Source of the DNA: Campylobacter fetus subsp. testudinum 03-427
GTDB lineage: Bacteria > Campylobacterota > Campylobacteria > Campylobacterales > Campylobacteraceae
Reading direction: 5' to 3'
DNA: 64,000 nucleotides
Assembly (NCBI GenBank): GCA_000495505.1
Contig: CP006833.1
Coordinates: 930,001-994,000, forward strand
A program made the position numbers and the translations under genes. The first letter of the stretch is position 1. Every line of letters starts with the position of its first letter. The notes under the pieces were generated by a model, which did no database searches, was not told the origin of the DNA, and worked only from the letters and a program-made list of their open reading frames with translations. Shown here in pieces: positions 45,440 to 55,723 of the stretch.

Positions 45440-48058
45440 ATGGCTGATTTTTATAATCCAAAAGAAGTTGAAGAAAAATTCTATAAAATTTGGGAAGATC
45501 GTGGGTATTTTGAGATAGACGGAAACAAAGATATCTTAGAAGAAGATAAGAAATTTTGTATAATGATGCCACCGCCAAACGTCACTGGAGTACTTCATAT
45601 AGGACACGCTCTTACATTTACTTTACAAGATATAATGACAAGATATAAAAGAATGGACGGATACAAAGCGCTTTGGCAGCCTGGACTTGACCACGCAGGT
45701 ATCGCTACTCAAAACGTCGTAGAAAAGCAACTTTTAGCAAACGGAGTTACAAAAGAGCAGATCGGACGCGAAGAATTTCTTAAAAAAACTTGGGAATGGA
45801 AAGAAAAAAGCGGCGGAAGCATACTACATCAAATGCGACGTCTTGGCATAACTCCTGCTTGGAGCAGAGAGCGCTTTACTATGGACGCGGGGCTTAAAAA
45901 TGCTGTAAGAAAAGCTTTTGTAAATTTGTACAATAAAGGTTTGATAGTTCGCGGAAACTATATGGTAAATTGGTGTACTCACGATGGCGCACTTAGCGAC
46001 GTGGAAGTCGAACACAAAGCAAATAAAGGCAAACTTTATCATATAAAATATCCTATAGTTGATAGTGATAAATTTGTAATAGTCGCAACAACTAGACCAG
46101 AAACGTACTTTGGCGATACCGCCGTAATGGTCAATCCAAACGATGAGAGGTATAAGGAACTTGTAGGTAAATTCGTCACTCTTCCTATCATTGATCGCCG
46201 CATACAAATCATAGCCGATGATCACGTAGATATGGACTTTGGAACAGGTATAGTTAAAGTCACTCCAGCTCACGATACGAACGACTATGAAGTCGGCAAC
46301 AGACACGGCTTAGAGTTCATAACCGTATTTGATGAAAAAGGTATATTAAATGAGCAGTGTGGTGAGTTTGAAGGACTTGAAAGACTTGAAGCAAGAGATA
46401 AAGTAGTAACCAAACTAGAGTCTTTAGGCTTTGTAGAAAAGATAGAAGACTATGAAAATCAAGTTGGATACTGCTATCGCTGCAAAAATGTAGTAGAACC
46501 ATACATATCAAAACAGTGGTTTGTAAAAGCAGACATAGCAAACGAGGCGATACAAAATGTAAATGGCGGTGGAGCTGAGTTTTTCCCACCTCATTGGATA
46601 AATAGCTTTAATGCGTGGATGAGAGAGCTAAAAGACTGGTGTATAAGCCGCCAGCTATGGTGGGGACATCAAATTCCCGTATTTTACTGCGAATGCGGAC
46701 ATGAGTGGGCAGACGAAAACGAAAAACCATTAAAATGCCCAAAATGCGGCGGAAATAAATTTACTCAAGATCCAGATGTTCTTGATACGTGGTTTAGTTC
46801 AGGGCTTTGGCCTATCTCAACACTTGGTTGGGGAAATGGGGACGCGCTGAAAAATGAGAAATGGTTCGATGGGGATTTGAGCGAATTTTATCCAAATACT
46901 ATGCTTATAACAGGCTTTGATATACTATTTTTCTGGGTCGCTAGAATGATGTTTCAATGCAAAAATGCAGTAGGCGAGCTTCCATTTAAAGATATCTATC
47001 TTCACGCTCTTGTCAAAGATAAAGACGGTAAAAAGATGAGTAAAAGTAGCGGAAATGTGATAGACCCACTTACTAAAATAGACGAATACTCAGCCGATAT
47101 CTTGCGTTTTACTCTTACTTTACTTTGCGTACAAGGTCGCGACATCAGACTTAGCGAAGAAAAAATGGTATTAGTAAGAAACTTCACAAATAAGCTTTAT
47201 AACGCAAGCAAATTCCTACTTCTAAACGAGGATAAATTTCCTGATTTTGATGAAAATAGCATAAAAACAGAGCTTGGTAGATATATGCTAAGTCGCTTTA
47301 AAAGCTGCGTAAATTCACTAAGATCAAATTTAGACGCGTATAGGTTTAATGACGCAGCAAACGATATATATAAATTCCTTTGGGACGAGTTTTGCGACTG
47401 GGGTATCGAGCTATCAAAAGTAGGCAAAAGTAGCGTGATCGAGCTAGGAATGATATTTAAAGAAAGTATGAAGCTACTAAGCCCGTTTATGCCGTTCATC
47501 AGCGAGTATTTGTATCACGAATTAAGCGGTACGAACTTAGAAAATTCCAGATCTATAATGGTGATGAAATACCCTAAGATCAGCACTCCAGATCAAAAAA
47601 TAGTCGAAACTTGGAGCGCAGTCATAGAAGCTATAGTAAGTTTAAGGCGTGCAAAAGCGACTATAGATCAAGGCAATGCAAAAGTACAAAAAGCTTATAT
47701 TAAATTTAATAATAAAATAGATATAAACGGAGTTACAAATTACATTAAACTACTTGCAAAATGCGAAGAGATAGAGCTAACAGATGAAATAGTGCCAAAC
47801 TCAGCCAGAGACGTAAGCGAAAATCTTGAGAGTTTCGTACCGCTTGATGGCGTAGATACCGCTCCTATCATCGCTAGACTCAGTTCGCAAAAAGCAAAGC
47901 TTGAAAAAGAGATAGCCAAACTAGAAGGTATGCTAAATAATGAAAAATTTGTAGCCAACGCTCCAGAAGCCGTCTTGAGCGCCAACCGCGAAGGATTAGC
48001 AATCGCAAAAGATAAATTTGAAAAAGTCGTAAGCGAACTCAAAGTTTTAGGTAGATAA
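45440..48058 (+). CDS. valS: Valyl-tRNA synthetase
   Basis: An 872-residue class I synthetase. HIGH is in VLHIGHALTF and KMSKS in GKKMSKSSGN. A zinc-ribbon-like pair of motifs occurs (CECGHEW, CPKCGG), and the C-terminal coiled coil (about 810-870) is present. The editing domain lies between about 190 and 340 (TTRPETYFGDTAV). Full length and intact. It starts the run valS, DsrE-like gene, metN, metI. Confidence 0.97.
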   Translation: MADFYNPKEVEEKFYKIWEDRGYFEIDGNKDILEEDKKFCIMMPPPNVTGVLHIGHALTFTLQDIMTRYKRMDGYKALWQPGLDHAGIATQNVVEKQLLANGVTKEQIGREEFLKKTWEWKEKSGGSILHQMRRLGITPAWSRERFTMDAGLKNAVRKAFVNLYNKGLIVRGNYMVNWCTHDGALSDVEVEHKANKGKLYHIKYPIVDSDKFVIVATTRPETYFGDTAVMVNPNDERYKELVGKFVTLPIIDRRIQIIADDHVDMDFGTGIVKVTPAHDTNDYEVGNRHGLEFITVFDEKGILNEQCGEFEGLERLEARDKVVTKLESLGFVEKIEDYENQVGYCYRCKNVVEPYISKQWFVKADIANEAIQNVNGGGAEFFPPHWINSFNAWMRELKDWCISRQLWWGHQIPVFYCECGHEWADENEKPLKCPKCGGNKFTQDPDVLDTWFSSGLWPISTLGWGNGDALKNEKWFDGDLSEFYPNTMLITGFDILFFWVARMMFQCKNAVGELPFKDIYLHALVKDKDGKKMSKSSGNVIDPLTKIDEYSADILRFTLTLLCVQGRDIRLSEEKMVLVRNFTNKLYNASKFLLLNEDKFPDFDENSIKTELGRYMLSRFKSCVNSLRSNLDAYRFNDAANDIYKFLWDEFCDWGIELSKVGKSSVIELGMIFKESMKLLSPFMPFISEYLYHELSGTNLENSRSIMVMKYPKISTPDQKIVETWSAVIEAIVSLRRAKATIDQGNAKVQKAYIKFNNKIDINGVTNYIKLLAKCEEIELTDEIVPNSARDVSENLESFVPLDGVDTAPIIARLSSQKAKLEKEIAKLEGMLNNEKFVANAPEAVLSANREGLAIAKDKFEKVVSELKVLGR

Positions 48059-48084
48059 AAATAGATTTTTATTAAGGATGGATT

Positions 48085-48498
48085 ATGAATTTAGGTCGTA
48101 TTATTTTAGCAGGTTTATTATTTGTCGTTACTATGTCGGCTAAAGATATCAATGTAGTTATTTTTCTAGCAGATAAAGCTAAATTTGATAGTGCTTTTAT
48201 AATCACTAGCGGTTTGCAAAAAACACTTGAAAAAGATGAAAAAGCAGATATCGAGCTTGTTTTGGGTGGAAGTTCTGTTGAAATTTTTGCTAGTAGATCC
48301 AAAAAAGATCTAGAAATGCAAGAGAAAATCAAATCACTCATAGCTATGCCAAACGTCAGAGTAGTGGCTTGTAATGGAGCAATGAAAAGAAACGGTATCG
48401 AGGTAGATTGGCTAAGCGATGGTATAAAAACAGTCAAAGCAGCACCAAAAGAAGTAGTTTTAAGACAGCTTGATGGATACGCGGTATTGCAACCATAA
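48085..48498 (+). CDS. Secreted DsrE/DsrF-like protein
   Basis: A 137-residue protein with a signal peptide (residues 1-19, [13 protein letters not shown]) and a DsrE-like alpha/beta fold. The body carries [27 protein letters not shown] and [16 protein letters not shown]; the Cys in VVACNGAM is in the position of the sulfur-relay cysteine of this family. Sulfur handling or a redox role in the periplasm is possible but unproven. It lies between valS and metN; GGATGG and metN spacing suggest co-transcription. Confidence 0.72.
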   Translation: MNLGRIILAGLLFVVTMSAKDINVVIFLADKAKFDSAFIITSGLQKTLEKDEKADIELVLGGSSVEIFASRSKKDLEMQEKIKSLIAMPNVRVVACNGAMKRNGIEVDWLSDGIKTVKAAPKEVVLRQLDGYAVLQP

Positions 48499-48512
48499 AA
48501 AAAGGAACGTCA

Positions 48513-49481
48513 TTGATAGAAATTAAAAATTTAAAAAAATATTACGGTAAAAATCTCATCATAAACGACGTCTCATGCGACATCAAAGCCGGTGAGATCT
48601 TTGCCATAGTAGGACATAGCGGAGCTGGAAAAAGCACCTTGCTTCGCTGTATAAATGGACTTGAAAACTATCAAAGTGGAAGTTTAAAAGTAGAAAACAA
48701 AGAGATAAAAGATCTAGGAGAAAATGAGCTAAGAGAGCTTAGGCGAGATATCGGTATGATATTTCAACATTTTGCATTGATGAGTAGAAAAACGGTTTTT
48801 GAAAATATCGCCACACCGCTTAGATTTTGGAAATATGATAAAGAGTATATCCAAAAAAGAGTTTATGAGCTTTTAGAGCTTGTAGGATTGAGTGATAAAG
48901 CAAATAGCTATCCAAACTCGCTATCAGGCGGTCAAAAACAGCGTGTCGCGATAGCTAGAGCTTTAGCTTTAAAACCCAAAATCTTACTTAGCGATGAAGC
49001 TACAAGCGCCCTTGATCCAAACACTACAAATCAAATTCTAACACTCCTAAGAGAGATAAACGAAAAACTAGACATAACCATAGTCATAGTAACTCACGAA
49101 ATGGAAGTTGTAAAAGGTATAGCAAGCCGCGCTATTTTACTTGAGCAAGGCGTCATAACAAATCAAGGCGACATAATAGATCTGTTCTTAAAACCTGATG
49201 AAAATATGAAAAAATTCTTAGGAACTGAGGAAATTTTACCGACAACTGGAATTAATATCCGACTATTTTTCCCACCCAAAGTCGCTTTTAACAGCGTCAT
49301 AACATCGATGGCTAGGGAGCTTGATATAGACTTCAACATAGTATGGGGAAAACTAGAAAAACTAGGCAACAACGTTCTTGGAAGCCTTGTTATAAATGTA
49401 GATCCAAAAGATGAGATAAGAGTAGAAGAATTTATAAAAAACTCAGGCGTATTATACGAGATAGTAAAGGAGCAAAAATGA
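48513..49481 (+). CDS. metN: Methionine ABC transporter ATP-binding protein MetN
   Basis: A 322-residue ABC ATPase. Walker [11 protein letters not shown]-loop IFQHFAL, signature LSGGQKQR, Walker [13 protein letters not shown] and the H-loop VTHEM are present. The last 80 residues form the NIL regulatory domain that senses methionine, typical of MetN. The start is TTG 48513 with AAGGAAC ahead. Its stop overlaps metI by four bases. The binding protein MetQ is 5.6 kb away, beyond the restriction-modification genes. Confidence 0.94.
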   Translation: MIEIKNLKKYYGKNLIINDVSCDIKAGEIFAIVGHSGAGKSTLLRCINGLENYQSGSLKVENKEIKDLGENELRELRRDIGMIFQHFALMSRKTVFENIATPLRFWKYDKEYIQKRVYELLELVGLSDKANSYPNSLSGGQKQRVAIARALALKPKILLSDEATSALDPNTTNQILTLLREINEKLDITIVIVTHEMEVVKGIASRAILLEQGVITNQGDIIDLFLKPDENMKKFLGTEEILPTTGINIRLFFPPKVAFNSVITSMARELDIDFNIVWGKLEKLGNNVLGSLVINVDPKDEIRVEEFIKNSGVLYEIVKEQK

Positions 49482-50119
49482 TACCAAAACTTCTTTTAGA
49501 AGCGACTATAGACACGCTTTATATGACTTTTATATCTACTTTTTTGGCTTTTATGATCGGTTTGGGGCTTGCTATTATATTAGTTTTGACAAAACCAAAC
49601 GGTCTTAAACCAAATAAAGGGATTTACAACTCGTTGGATTTAATAGTAAATGTGCTTAGAAGCTTCCCGTTTATCATACTTATCATCGTACTTTTTCCTT
49701 TTACTAAATTTATAGTTGGAACTAGCATAGGTACGAGCGCGGCGATAGTTCCACTCACTATAGGTTCAGCTCCGTTTATCGCACGTCTCATAGAAAATGC
49801 AATGAACGAAGTGGATTACGGTGTCATAGAAGCTGCCCTTAGCTACGGCGCGAGTAAAACTCAAATTTTATTTAAAATTATGTTTATAGAAGCACTTCCT
49901 AGCATAATAAACGCTATAACTCTAACTCTTATAGTAGTGATCGGATTTACCGCAATGGCTGGAGCTGTTGGTGGAGGCGGACTTGGAGATGTAGCCATGA
50001 GATATGGTTTTCAAAGATTTCGTCCAGATATCATGGCTTATACGGTTATTATACTGATAATAATGGTGCAATTAATCCAAAGTGTAGGAAACTTGCTTTA
50101 TAAAATAACTAAAAAATAA
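49478..50119 (+). CDS. metI: Methionine ABC transporter permease MetI
   Basis: A 213-residue permease with five membrane helices (about 8-32, 55-78, 85-105, 145-165 and 185-205). The coupling loop [19 protein letters not shown] contains the EAA motif that docks on MetN. It imports D/L-methionine or related compounds when joined with MetN and MetQ. A hairpin follows its stop and marks the end of the ancestral operon segment. Confidence 0.94.
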   Translation: MIPKLLLEATIDTLYMTFISTFLAFMIGLGLAIILVLTKPNGLKPNKGIYNSLDLIVNVLRSFPFIILIIVLFPFTKFIVGTSIGTSAAIVPLTIGSAPFIARLIENAMNEVDYGVIEAALSYGASKTQILFKIMFIEALPSIINAITLTLIVVIGFTAMAGAVGGGGLGDVAMRYGFQRFRPDIMAYTVIILIIMVQLIQSVGNLLYKITKK

Positions 50120-50120
50120 A

Positions 50121-50165
50121 TTTAAAGCTATTTGGCAGTATAAAAACTGTTTAAATAGCTTTAAA
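50121..50165 (+). terminator. Nested hairpin at the metI / mod junction
   Basis: TTTAAAGCTATTT (50121-50133) pairs perfectly with AAATAGCTTTAAA (50153-50165), and inside the loop CAGT and ACTG form a second short stem. It follows the metI stop and precedes the mod ribosome-binding site. There is no T run, so termination may be partial. It marks the left edge of the inserted restriction-modification segment. Confidence 0.55.
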
Positions 50166-50185
50166 ATCACAAAAAAAGGAATGTT

Positions 50186-52106
50186 ATGGATAGTAATGAG
50201 CTACTAAATGATATAGAATGCAAATTTAAAACTCTGTTAAATGCAAAAAGTCTAGCCATTTCAAATGATTCAAAGATTTTGAGTTTTTTATTGACAGAGT
50301 CCAAATTCAAAAATGAATATAAAGATATGTTTTTTGAAATACATAAGTCAAACGAACAAAATATAGCCATATTTAAACAAAATGCTTTTTTTGAGTTTTT
50401 GGATACTAGGGTTTTAGGCAATAGCTACACGGCGTATTCTAATAAAATAGGCTTAACAAACGCAATAAATAAATTTATTAAATCAAACGAGCAAGTTGTT
50501 TTAAGCTTTCCTTTTAAAGATGGCGTTATAAAAGGCTCTCAATCCAAAGACGAAGACAAAACAAACGAGATATTTTTTAACAACATTTTAGATAAAAGCG
50601 AAATAGATGTTTTATTTGCTAAAAAAGCCTTGTATAACTTTGAACTAATCAGCGCTGATGAGCAAAATTTGCAGGATATTTTAGCTAATGGGGGGGGGTG
50701 GAGCATAACTTACTCATCAAAGGCAATAACCTTCTAGCCCTACACTGCTTAAAAGAACGCTTTGCTAACAAAGTCAAACTCATATATATAGACCCACCTT
50801 ATAATACAAGTAACGACAGCTTTAACTATAACGATAGATTTTCTCACTCTACTTGGCTTACTTTTATGAAAAATCGCCTTGAGATAGCACGTGAGTTTTT
50901 GCGTGATGATGGCGTGATATTTGTCCAGTGCGATGACAACGAACAAGCCTATCTAAAAGTACTTATGGATGAGATTTTTGGTAGAGAGAATTTTGTAGCG
51001 TGTTTTATTCCCTTAATGAACCCAAGAGGAAGACAAGAATCATCATATCCGATAGCCAAATCTCACGAATATATTTTATGTTACTCAAAAAAAGAAGATT
51101 TAGCTACATTTTTTAACTTTGGTATCATTAAAAACGATGAAATAAATGATGAATTCAGATTATTATCTTTGCGAAAATCTGGTAATGCTTCACTAAGAAA
51201 AGATAGACCAAATATGTTTTATCCAATTTTTATAATACAAATACACAATCTATTTATACAAAACAAAGAAATGATAAATCTGAAATTACTATTTATCCAA
51301 TTAAAACTAACGCAGAAGAAGGTAGATGGAGATGGCAAAAGTCAAATGTAGAAAACAATATAAATTTATTAGTATGTAAAGAAAATTCAAAAGGCGAATA
51401 TGATATTTATGTAAAAGATTATATTGTCAAAGACGGGCAAACAAAAGGTGAAAAAACAAAAACATTTATTATTGATAAAAATATTATTAATGACAAAGCA
51501 AAAGAACATATGGAAATACTTTTTGGTAGAAATGAGCTTTTTTCATATCCTAAAAGTGAATTTTTAATGCAACGCATCATTGAAATATCAACTCAAGAAA
51601 ACGACATTGTTATGGACTTTTTTGCTGGAAGTGGCACAACTTTAGCAGTAGCTATGAAAATGAACCGCAAATTTATCGGTATCGAGCAAATGGATTATAT
51701 AAAAACCATAACTTGCGAGAGATTAAAAAAAGTGATAGCTGGTGAGCAAGGTGGCATTAGCAAAGCAGTTGGCTGGAATGGTGGCGGAAATTTCATATAT
51801 TCTGAGCTTATGCCACTAAATGCTACTTTTAAAGACAAAATAATAAACGCAAAAAATGAAAATGAACTAAATCAAATTTATGATGAGTTAAAAGCTAAAG
51901 CATTTTTGGATTATAGAGTTGAATTTGATAAATTTGATGAAGAATTTAACAAGCTAAGCCTAGAAGATAAAAAGAAAAATTTACTTTTAACTATGGATAA
52001 AAATATGGATTATGTTCTTTTTGATGATATAGAAGATAAAAATTACAATATAGATGAAAATTGTATAAAGATAAATAAAGCATTTTATGGACAAAACAAT
52101 GGCTAA
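50186..52106 (+). pseudogene. mod: Type III DNA methyltransferase Mod, out of frame at two sites
   Basis: A beta-class adenine methyltransferase, about 640 residues if repaired, that would methylate DNA and give specificity to the type III complex. Three frames cover it: 50186-50737 (N-terminal domain), 50698-51351 (IDPPYNTSNDSF, motif IV) and 51510-52106 (DFFAGSGTTLAVAMKM, motif I, and C-terminus). The first break is a G9 run (50690-50698); G10 or G7 would restore frame as NGGGVEHNLL. The second is near a T5 run (51227-51231), where one more T restores FYPIF onward. The first is ordinary phase variation, the second looks like a fixed mutation or a sequencing error. ATG 50186 has AAGGAATG ahead. 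Confidence 0.88.
50690..50698 (+). repeat. G9 contingency tract in mod
   Basis: Nine G after codon 168. In the given length the N-terminal frame runs on for about a dozen codons to a stop at 50737; one extra G joins it to the motif IV frame. The tract is therefore in an OFF length. The run sits between the N-terminal domain and the catalytic core. Confidence 0.9.
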
Positions 52107-54633
52107 ATCCAGATCTACAGATGAAAATATAACCATACTTGGCGACGAATTAGAAACTGTATTAAAATACAATAATGTGAAAATACCAAATTTCATAAAA
52201 GAAAATTTAAGCAAAGAATTAAGAGAATATCAAACAAAAGCCTTGCAACATTATCTTTTACAAAGACAAAGTCCAAGTACAAATCACTTGATGTTCAATA
52301 TGGCAACAGGAAGTGGAAAAACTCTTATTATGGCATCTTTGATCTTAGATTGTTACAAACAAGGATATAGAAACTTTGTGTTTTTTGTAAGTAGCACAGC
52401 AATTTTAGAAAAAACAAAGTCAAATTTTTGCGATAAAAGCTCTAGCAAGTATCTATTTAACAAAGATATCAATATAGAAAATAAAAGAGTAGAAATAAAT
52501 ACTATATCAAATTTAAGCGATAGCAAAGAATATGATATAAATATCTACTTTAGTACTATTCAAGGGCTATTTAGCTTATTTACAAATGAAAGAGAAAACT
52601 CACTAACCTTGCAAGATCTAAAAGGTAAAAAGCTAGTTTTCTTAGCAGATGAAGCACACCATCTCAATGCAGACACAAAAAAGCAAAAAGCCGATGATGA
52701 AAAAAGTGGCTGGGAAGGAGTGATAAAAAAGGCTTTCATAAGTTGTGATGAAAATTTACTTTTTGAATTTAGTGCGACACTTCCAAAAACAAGCGAAGTT
52801 TTAAATAAATACAAGAATAAAATCGTATATAAATATGATTTGCAAAAATTCTGCTTTGAGGGATACTCAAAAAGAATATTTTTGGTGAAATATGAAAATA
52901 GCGAGTTAAAAGATCGATTTTTAGGTGCTATGATAATGAGTGCGTATAGACAAATTCTAGCAAGTAAAAATGATATATTTTTAAAACCAGTGATTTTATT
53001 TAAAAGCGAAAAAATCAATGATTCAAAAGATAATGAAAAGATATTTTTAGACACATTAGAGAATTTAAACAGCGATGCGATTGAAAAATTTTATGAAAAT
53101 GCAAACAGCAATGAACTTTTTAGATATAGTTATGATTTTTTCAACAAAGAATTTGGAAGTAACTTTGCCACCACTCTTATCACGTTATTTAAAATCTCTT
53201 TTAAAAATCATATAATCAATATAAATGATGAAAAAGAAAAAGAGAAAAATCAAATTTTACTAAATACTCTTGAAGAAAAAGATAATGAAGTAAGGGTTAT
53301 ATTTGCAGTAGATAAGCTAAATGAAGGCTGGGATGTGCTAAATCTTTTTGATATAGTTCGTCTAAGCAAAAAAAATAGCGACGCTGTTACTACGCAAGAA
53401 GCTCAGCTCATAGGGCGTGGGGCTAGGTATTTTCCATTTGCAAATAAAGATTTTAAAGAAGATATGAAATTTAAAAGAAAATACGATGATAATGTGCTAA
53501 GCGAACTAAGTATGCTAGAAAGACTAACTTATCACTCTGTAAATGATGTAGATTTTATATCAAATTTGAATAAATCTATGAAAGAAAGTGGGCTTTTTTT
53601 AGAAGAAGATAAAAGAGTCGTGTTAAAACCTAGCAAAAAAGCGACACAAGTAACCAAAGAATATAAGATATTTTATATAAGCAATGAAAGGATTAAAGTA
53701 AAAAATTTATTTAAATTTGATGATGTAACTAAAGTCAAAGAAAAAGCCGATAAACTAAAAGACAAATTATCTTTGATAGATATTCCGCTATTTTCAAACA
53801 AAGTTTTAAATGCTGAAGTTTTTGTAGATAATACTAGCGACAACGCCGATACAACAGCTACAAAATTTGGGGATCAAATTTGTTATAACGTATTTTTAAA
53901 AGCCCTAAACCAAACAAAAATAAATTTTTGTCACATAAAAAAGAACTTCGGAGTTAGTAGCAAACAGGAATTTTATAATGAAATATCGCAAATAAGATTA
54001 AATTTTTCAAAAAAACAACAATTTGATAGAAATAATCAGCTAGAAATCACAAAATTTTTACTTTCAAATTTAAAAAATATAGTAACAGATGATTTGGATA
54101 AATTTGAAGCTACAGAATTTAAAATAAAAGAGCTAACAGAACTTGGTGAAAGAGTTATTTTGAGACAAAAAGACAAAATGTATGATAGTAAATATGAATG
54201 GCTCTACTATGATAAATACTCACTTGATAGCAAATTAGAAAATGACCTTTTAAACTATATTGATGATAATAAAGATAAAATAAACAGCTCATTTAACGAG
54301 TGGATAGTTTTTAGAAATGATGGATTTAAAGAGTTCAAAATTTATGACAATAGAGAACAATCTAAAACTTATAGCTACGGATTTGAGCCGGATTTTGTAT
54401 TTTTTGGTATTAAAAAAGAGTCTCAAGCTAATAATGATATCTTAAAAATAGAGTGTTTTTTAGAAGTTAAAGGCGAGCATATAAAAGACTATGATAGCTG
54501 GAAAGAAGATCTTTTGCTAAATGAATTAGACAATAAACAATTTGATAAATTGCAAGTTGTTTCTTTTCCATTTTTTACAAAAAAAGATAACAAAAATTTT
54601 AGCGATAAATTTGAAGCGTTTTTAAACGACTAA
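52087..54633 (+). CDS. res: Type III restriction enzyme subunit Res
   Basis: An 848-residue helicase-nuclease that cuts DNA only in complex with Mod. The SF2 motor has MATGSGKTLIMA (Walker A), ADEAHHLN (DEAH-type box), FSATLPK (III) and QLIGRGARY (VI). The C-terminal PD-(D/E)xK nuclease is visible as EPDFVFF followed by FLEVKGEH. The frame is intact. It begins inside the last 20 bases of mod; ATG 52087 or 52099 are both possible, neither with a good ribosome-binding site, so translation probably depends on mod. With mod out of frame it should be inactive. Confidence 0.92.
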   Translation: MDKTMAKSRSTDENITILGDELETVLKYNNVKIPNFIKENLSKELREYQTKALQHYLLQRQSPSTNHLMFNMATGSGKTLIMASLILDCYKQGYRNFVFFVSSTAILEKTKSNFCDKSSSKYLFNKDINIENKRVEINTISNLSDSKEYDINIYFSTIQGLFSLFTNERENSLTLQDLKGKKLVFLADEAHHLNADTKKQKADDEKSGWEGVIKKAFISCDENLLFEFSATLPKTSEVLNKYKNKIVYKYDLQKFCFEGYSKRIFLVKYENSELKDRFLGAMIMSAYRQILASKNDIFLKPVILFKSEKINDSKDNEKIFLDTLENLNSDAIEKFYENANSNELFRYSYDFFNKEFGSNFATTLITLFKISFKNHIININDEKEKEKNQILLNTLEEKDNEVRVIFAVDKLNEGWDVLNLFDIVRLSKKNSDAVTTQEAQLIGRGARYFPFANKDFKEDMKFKRKYDDNVLSELSMLERLTYHSVNDVDFISNLNKSMKESGLFLEEDKRVVLKPSKKATQVTKEYKIFYISNERIKVKNLFKFDDVTKVKEKADKLKDKLSLIDIPLFSNKVLNAEVFVDNTSDNADTTATKFGDQICYNVFLKALNQTKINFCHIKKNFGVSSKQEFYNEISQIRLNFSKKQQFDRNNQLEITKFLLSNLKNIVTDDLDKFEATEFKIKELTELGERVILRQKDKMYDSKYEWLYYDKYSLDSKLENDLLNYIDDNKDKINSSFNEWIVFRNDGFKEFKIYDNREQSKTYSYGFEPDFVFFGIKKESQANNDILKIECFLEVKGEHIKDYDSWKEDLLLNELDNKQFDKLQVVSFPFFTKKDNKNFSDKFEAFLND

Positions 54634-54642
54634 CGCCTCAAA

Positions 54643-55434
54643 TTAAAAAATAGGCGGAATTCTAAAATAGTGATCTATCGCACCACTGCCGTTGCCTATT
54701 TTTAAGTCTCCTTTTAAAGCAGTTGTAACAAATTTCTTAGCACTTTTGACTGCGTAGTATATATCTTTATTTGCTCCTAAAGCACATGCTATAGCACTTG
54801 AAAGAGTGCAACCAGTACCGTGAGTATTGTTTGTAAGAACTCTTTCTTCGCTTAGCACTTCAAATTTGCCATTGTAATACAAAACATCACTTGCATCATC
54901 TCTTAGATGTCCGCCTTTTACTAAAACCGCTCCACCAGTAAGTTGCGATATTTTTAAAGCAGCCTCTTTCATATGATGTATGCCTATTATTTTTATATCG
55001 CTTAAGATCTCAGCCTCGGCTATATTTGGTGTTATAATATCAGCTAGACAAAATAGCTCGTTTATAGCATATTCTATAGCGCTATCTTGCATTAATTTAC
55101 CTCCGCTAGTAGCGACCATAACTGGATCTATAACTATATTTTTAGCATTATGCTCTTTTAATTTTGCAGCTATAGCTTTTATGATATATGAGTTTGATAC
55201 CATACCGATTTTAACTGCATTTGGAACGATATCTTTAAAGCAAGCGTCCATTTGAGCCTTAACAAACTCACTAGGAGCTTCATGAACGCCATAAACTCCC
55301 ATTGTATTTTGCGCAGTAAGAGCCGTGATAACGCTCATTGCATACATTTTATGAGCAGTTATCGTCTTTATATCGGCTTGTATTCCAGCTCCTCCACTAC
55401 AATCAGAACCGGCTATAGTTAAAATTTTTTGCAC
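54643..55434 (-). CDS. thiD: Hydroxymethylpyrimidine/phosphomethylpyrimidine kinase
   Basis: A 263-residue ribokinase-fold enzyme that phosphorylates HMP twice for thiamine synthesis. Motifs are LTIAGSDCSGGAGIQADIKT, VIDPVMVATSGG, TPNIAEAE, VKGGH and the anion-hole NTHGTGCTLSSAIA. I start at GTG 55434, six bases after AAGGA; the ATG seven codons upstream has no such site. It points toward res, and no other thiamine gene is near. It lies with the restriction genes between metI and metQ. Confidence 0.92.
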   Translation of the reverse strand: MQKILTIAGSDCSGGAGIQADIKTITAHKMYAMSVITALTAQNTMGVYGVHEAPSEFVKAQMDACFKDIVPNAVKIGMVSNSYIIKAIAAKLKEHNAKNIVIDPVMVATSGGKLMQDSAIEYAINELFCLADIITPNIAEAEILSDIKIIGIHHMKEAALKISQLTGGAVLVKGGHLRDDASDVLYYNGKFEVLSEERVLTNNTHGTGCTLSSAIACALGANKDIYYAVKSAKKFVTTALKGDLKIGNGSGAIDHYFRIPPIF

Positions 55435-55664
55435 TTTATTTCCTTGATTTTTCATATTATTATATCATTTTAGAGTTAAATTATCCTATTTTTAAGAGAA
55501 TAAAATAATTTGATGAATATCTTCTAAATTTAAAACCATTTTTACAGCTAAATTCTTATCCAAAAACATATAAATATATTTAATAGATATATAAATATAT
55601 ATTCCCTTTTTTAGGCAATTAAATATAAAATTTAATAAAATTTAAAAAAATTATATCAAAGTAC

Positions 55665-55694
55665 TTGATTTATATAACTATTTTTTAGTATAAT
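55665..55694 (+). promoter_or_regulatory. Promoter of metQ
   Basis: TTGATT (55665-55670), an 18-base spacer and TATAAT (55689-55694) lie 29 bases before the metQ ATG. An own promoter fits the physical separation of metQ from metNI. Confidence 0.55.
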
Positions 55695-55723
55695 ACCGCC
55701 AAATTTAAAAAAAGGGAGATAAA

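Noticed and set aside
45824..46589. Antisense open frames within valS
   Set aside because: They are shadows of a strongly conserved gene, without start signals or recognisable protein features.
50698..51351. An independent methyltransferase gene starting at GTG 50698
   Set aside because: It starts within the G tract, has no separate ribosome-binding site, and joins both flanking frames exactly when one base is added at each break. It is the middle part of mod.
54631..54659. CGCCT/AGGCG hairpin between res and thiD as a terminator
   Set aside because: The stem is only five bases with a 13-base loop and no T run.
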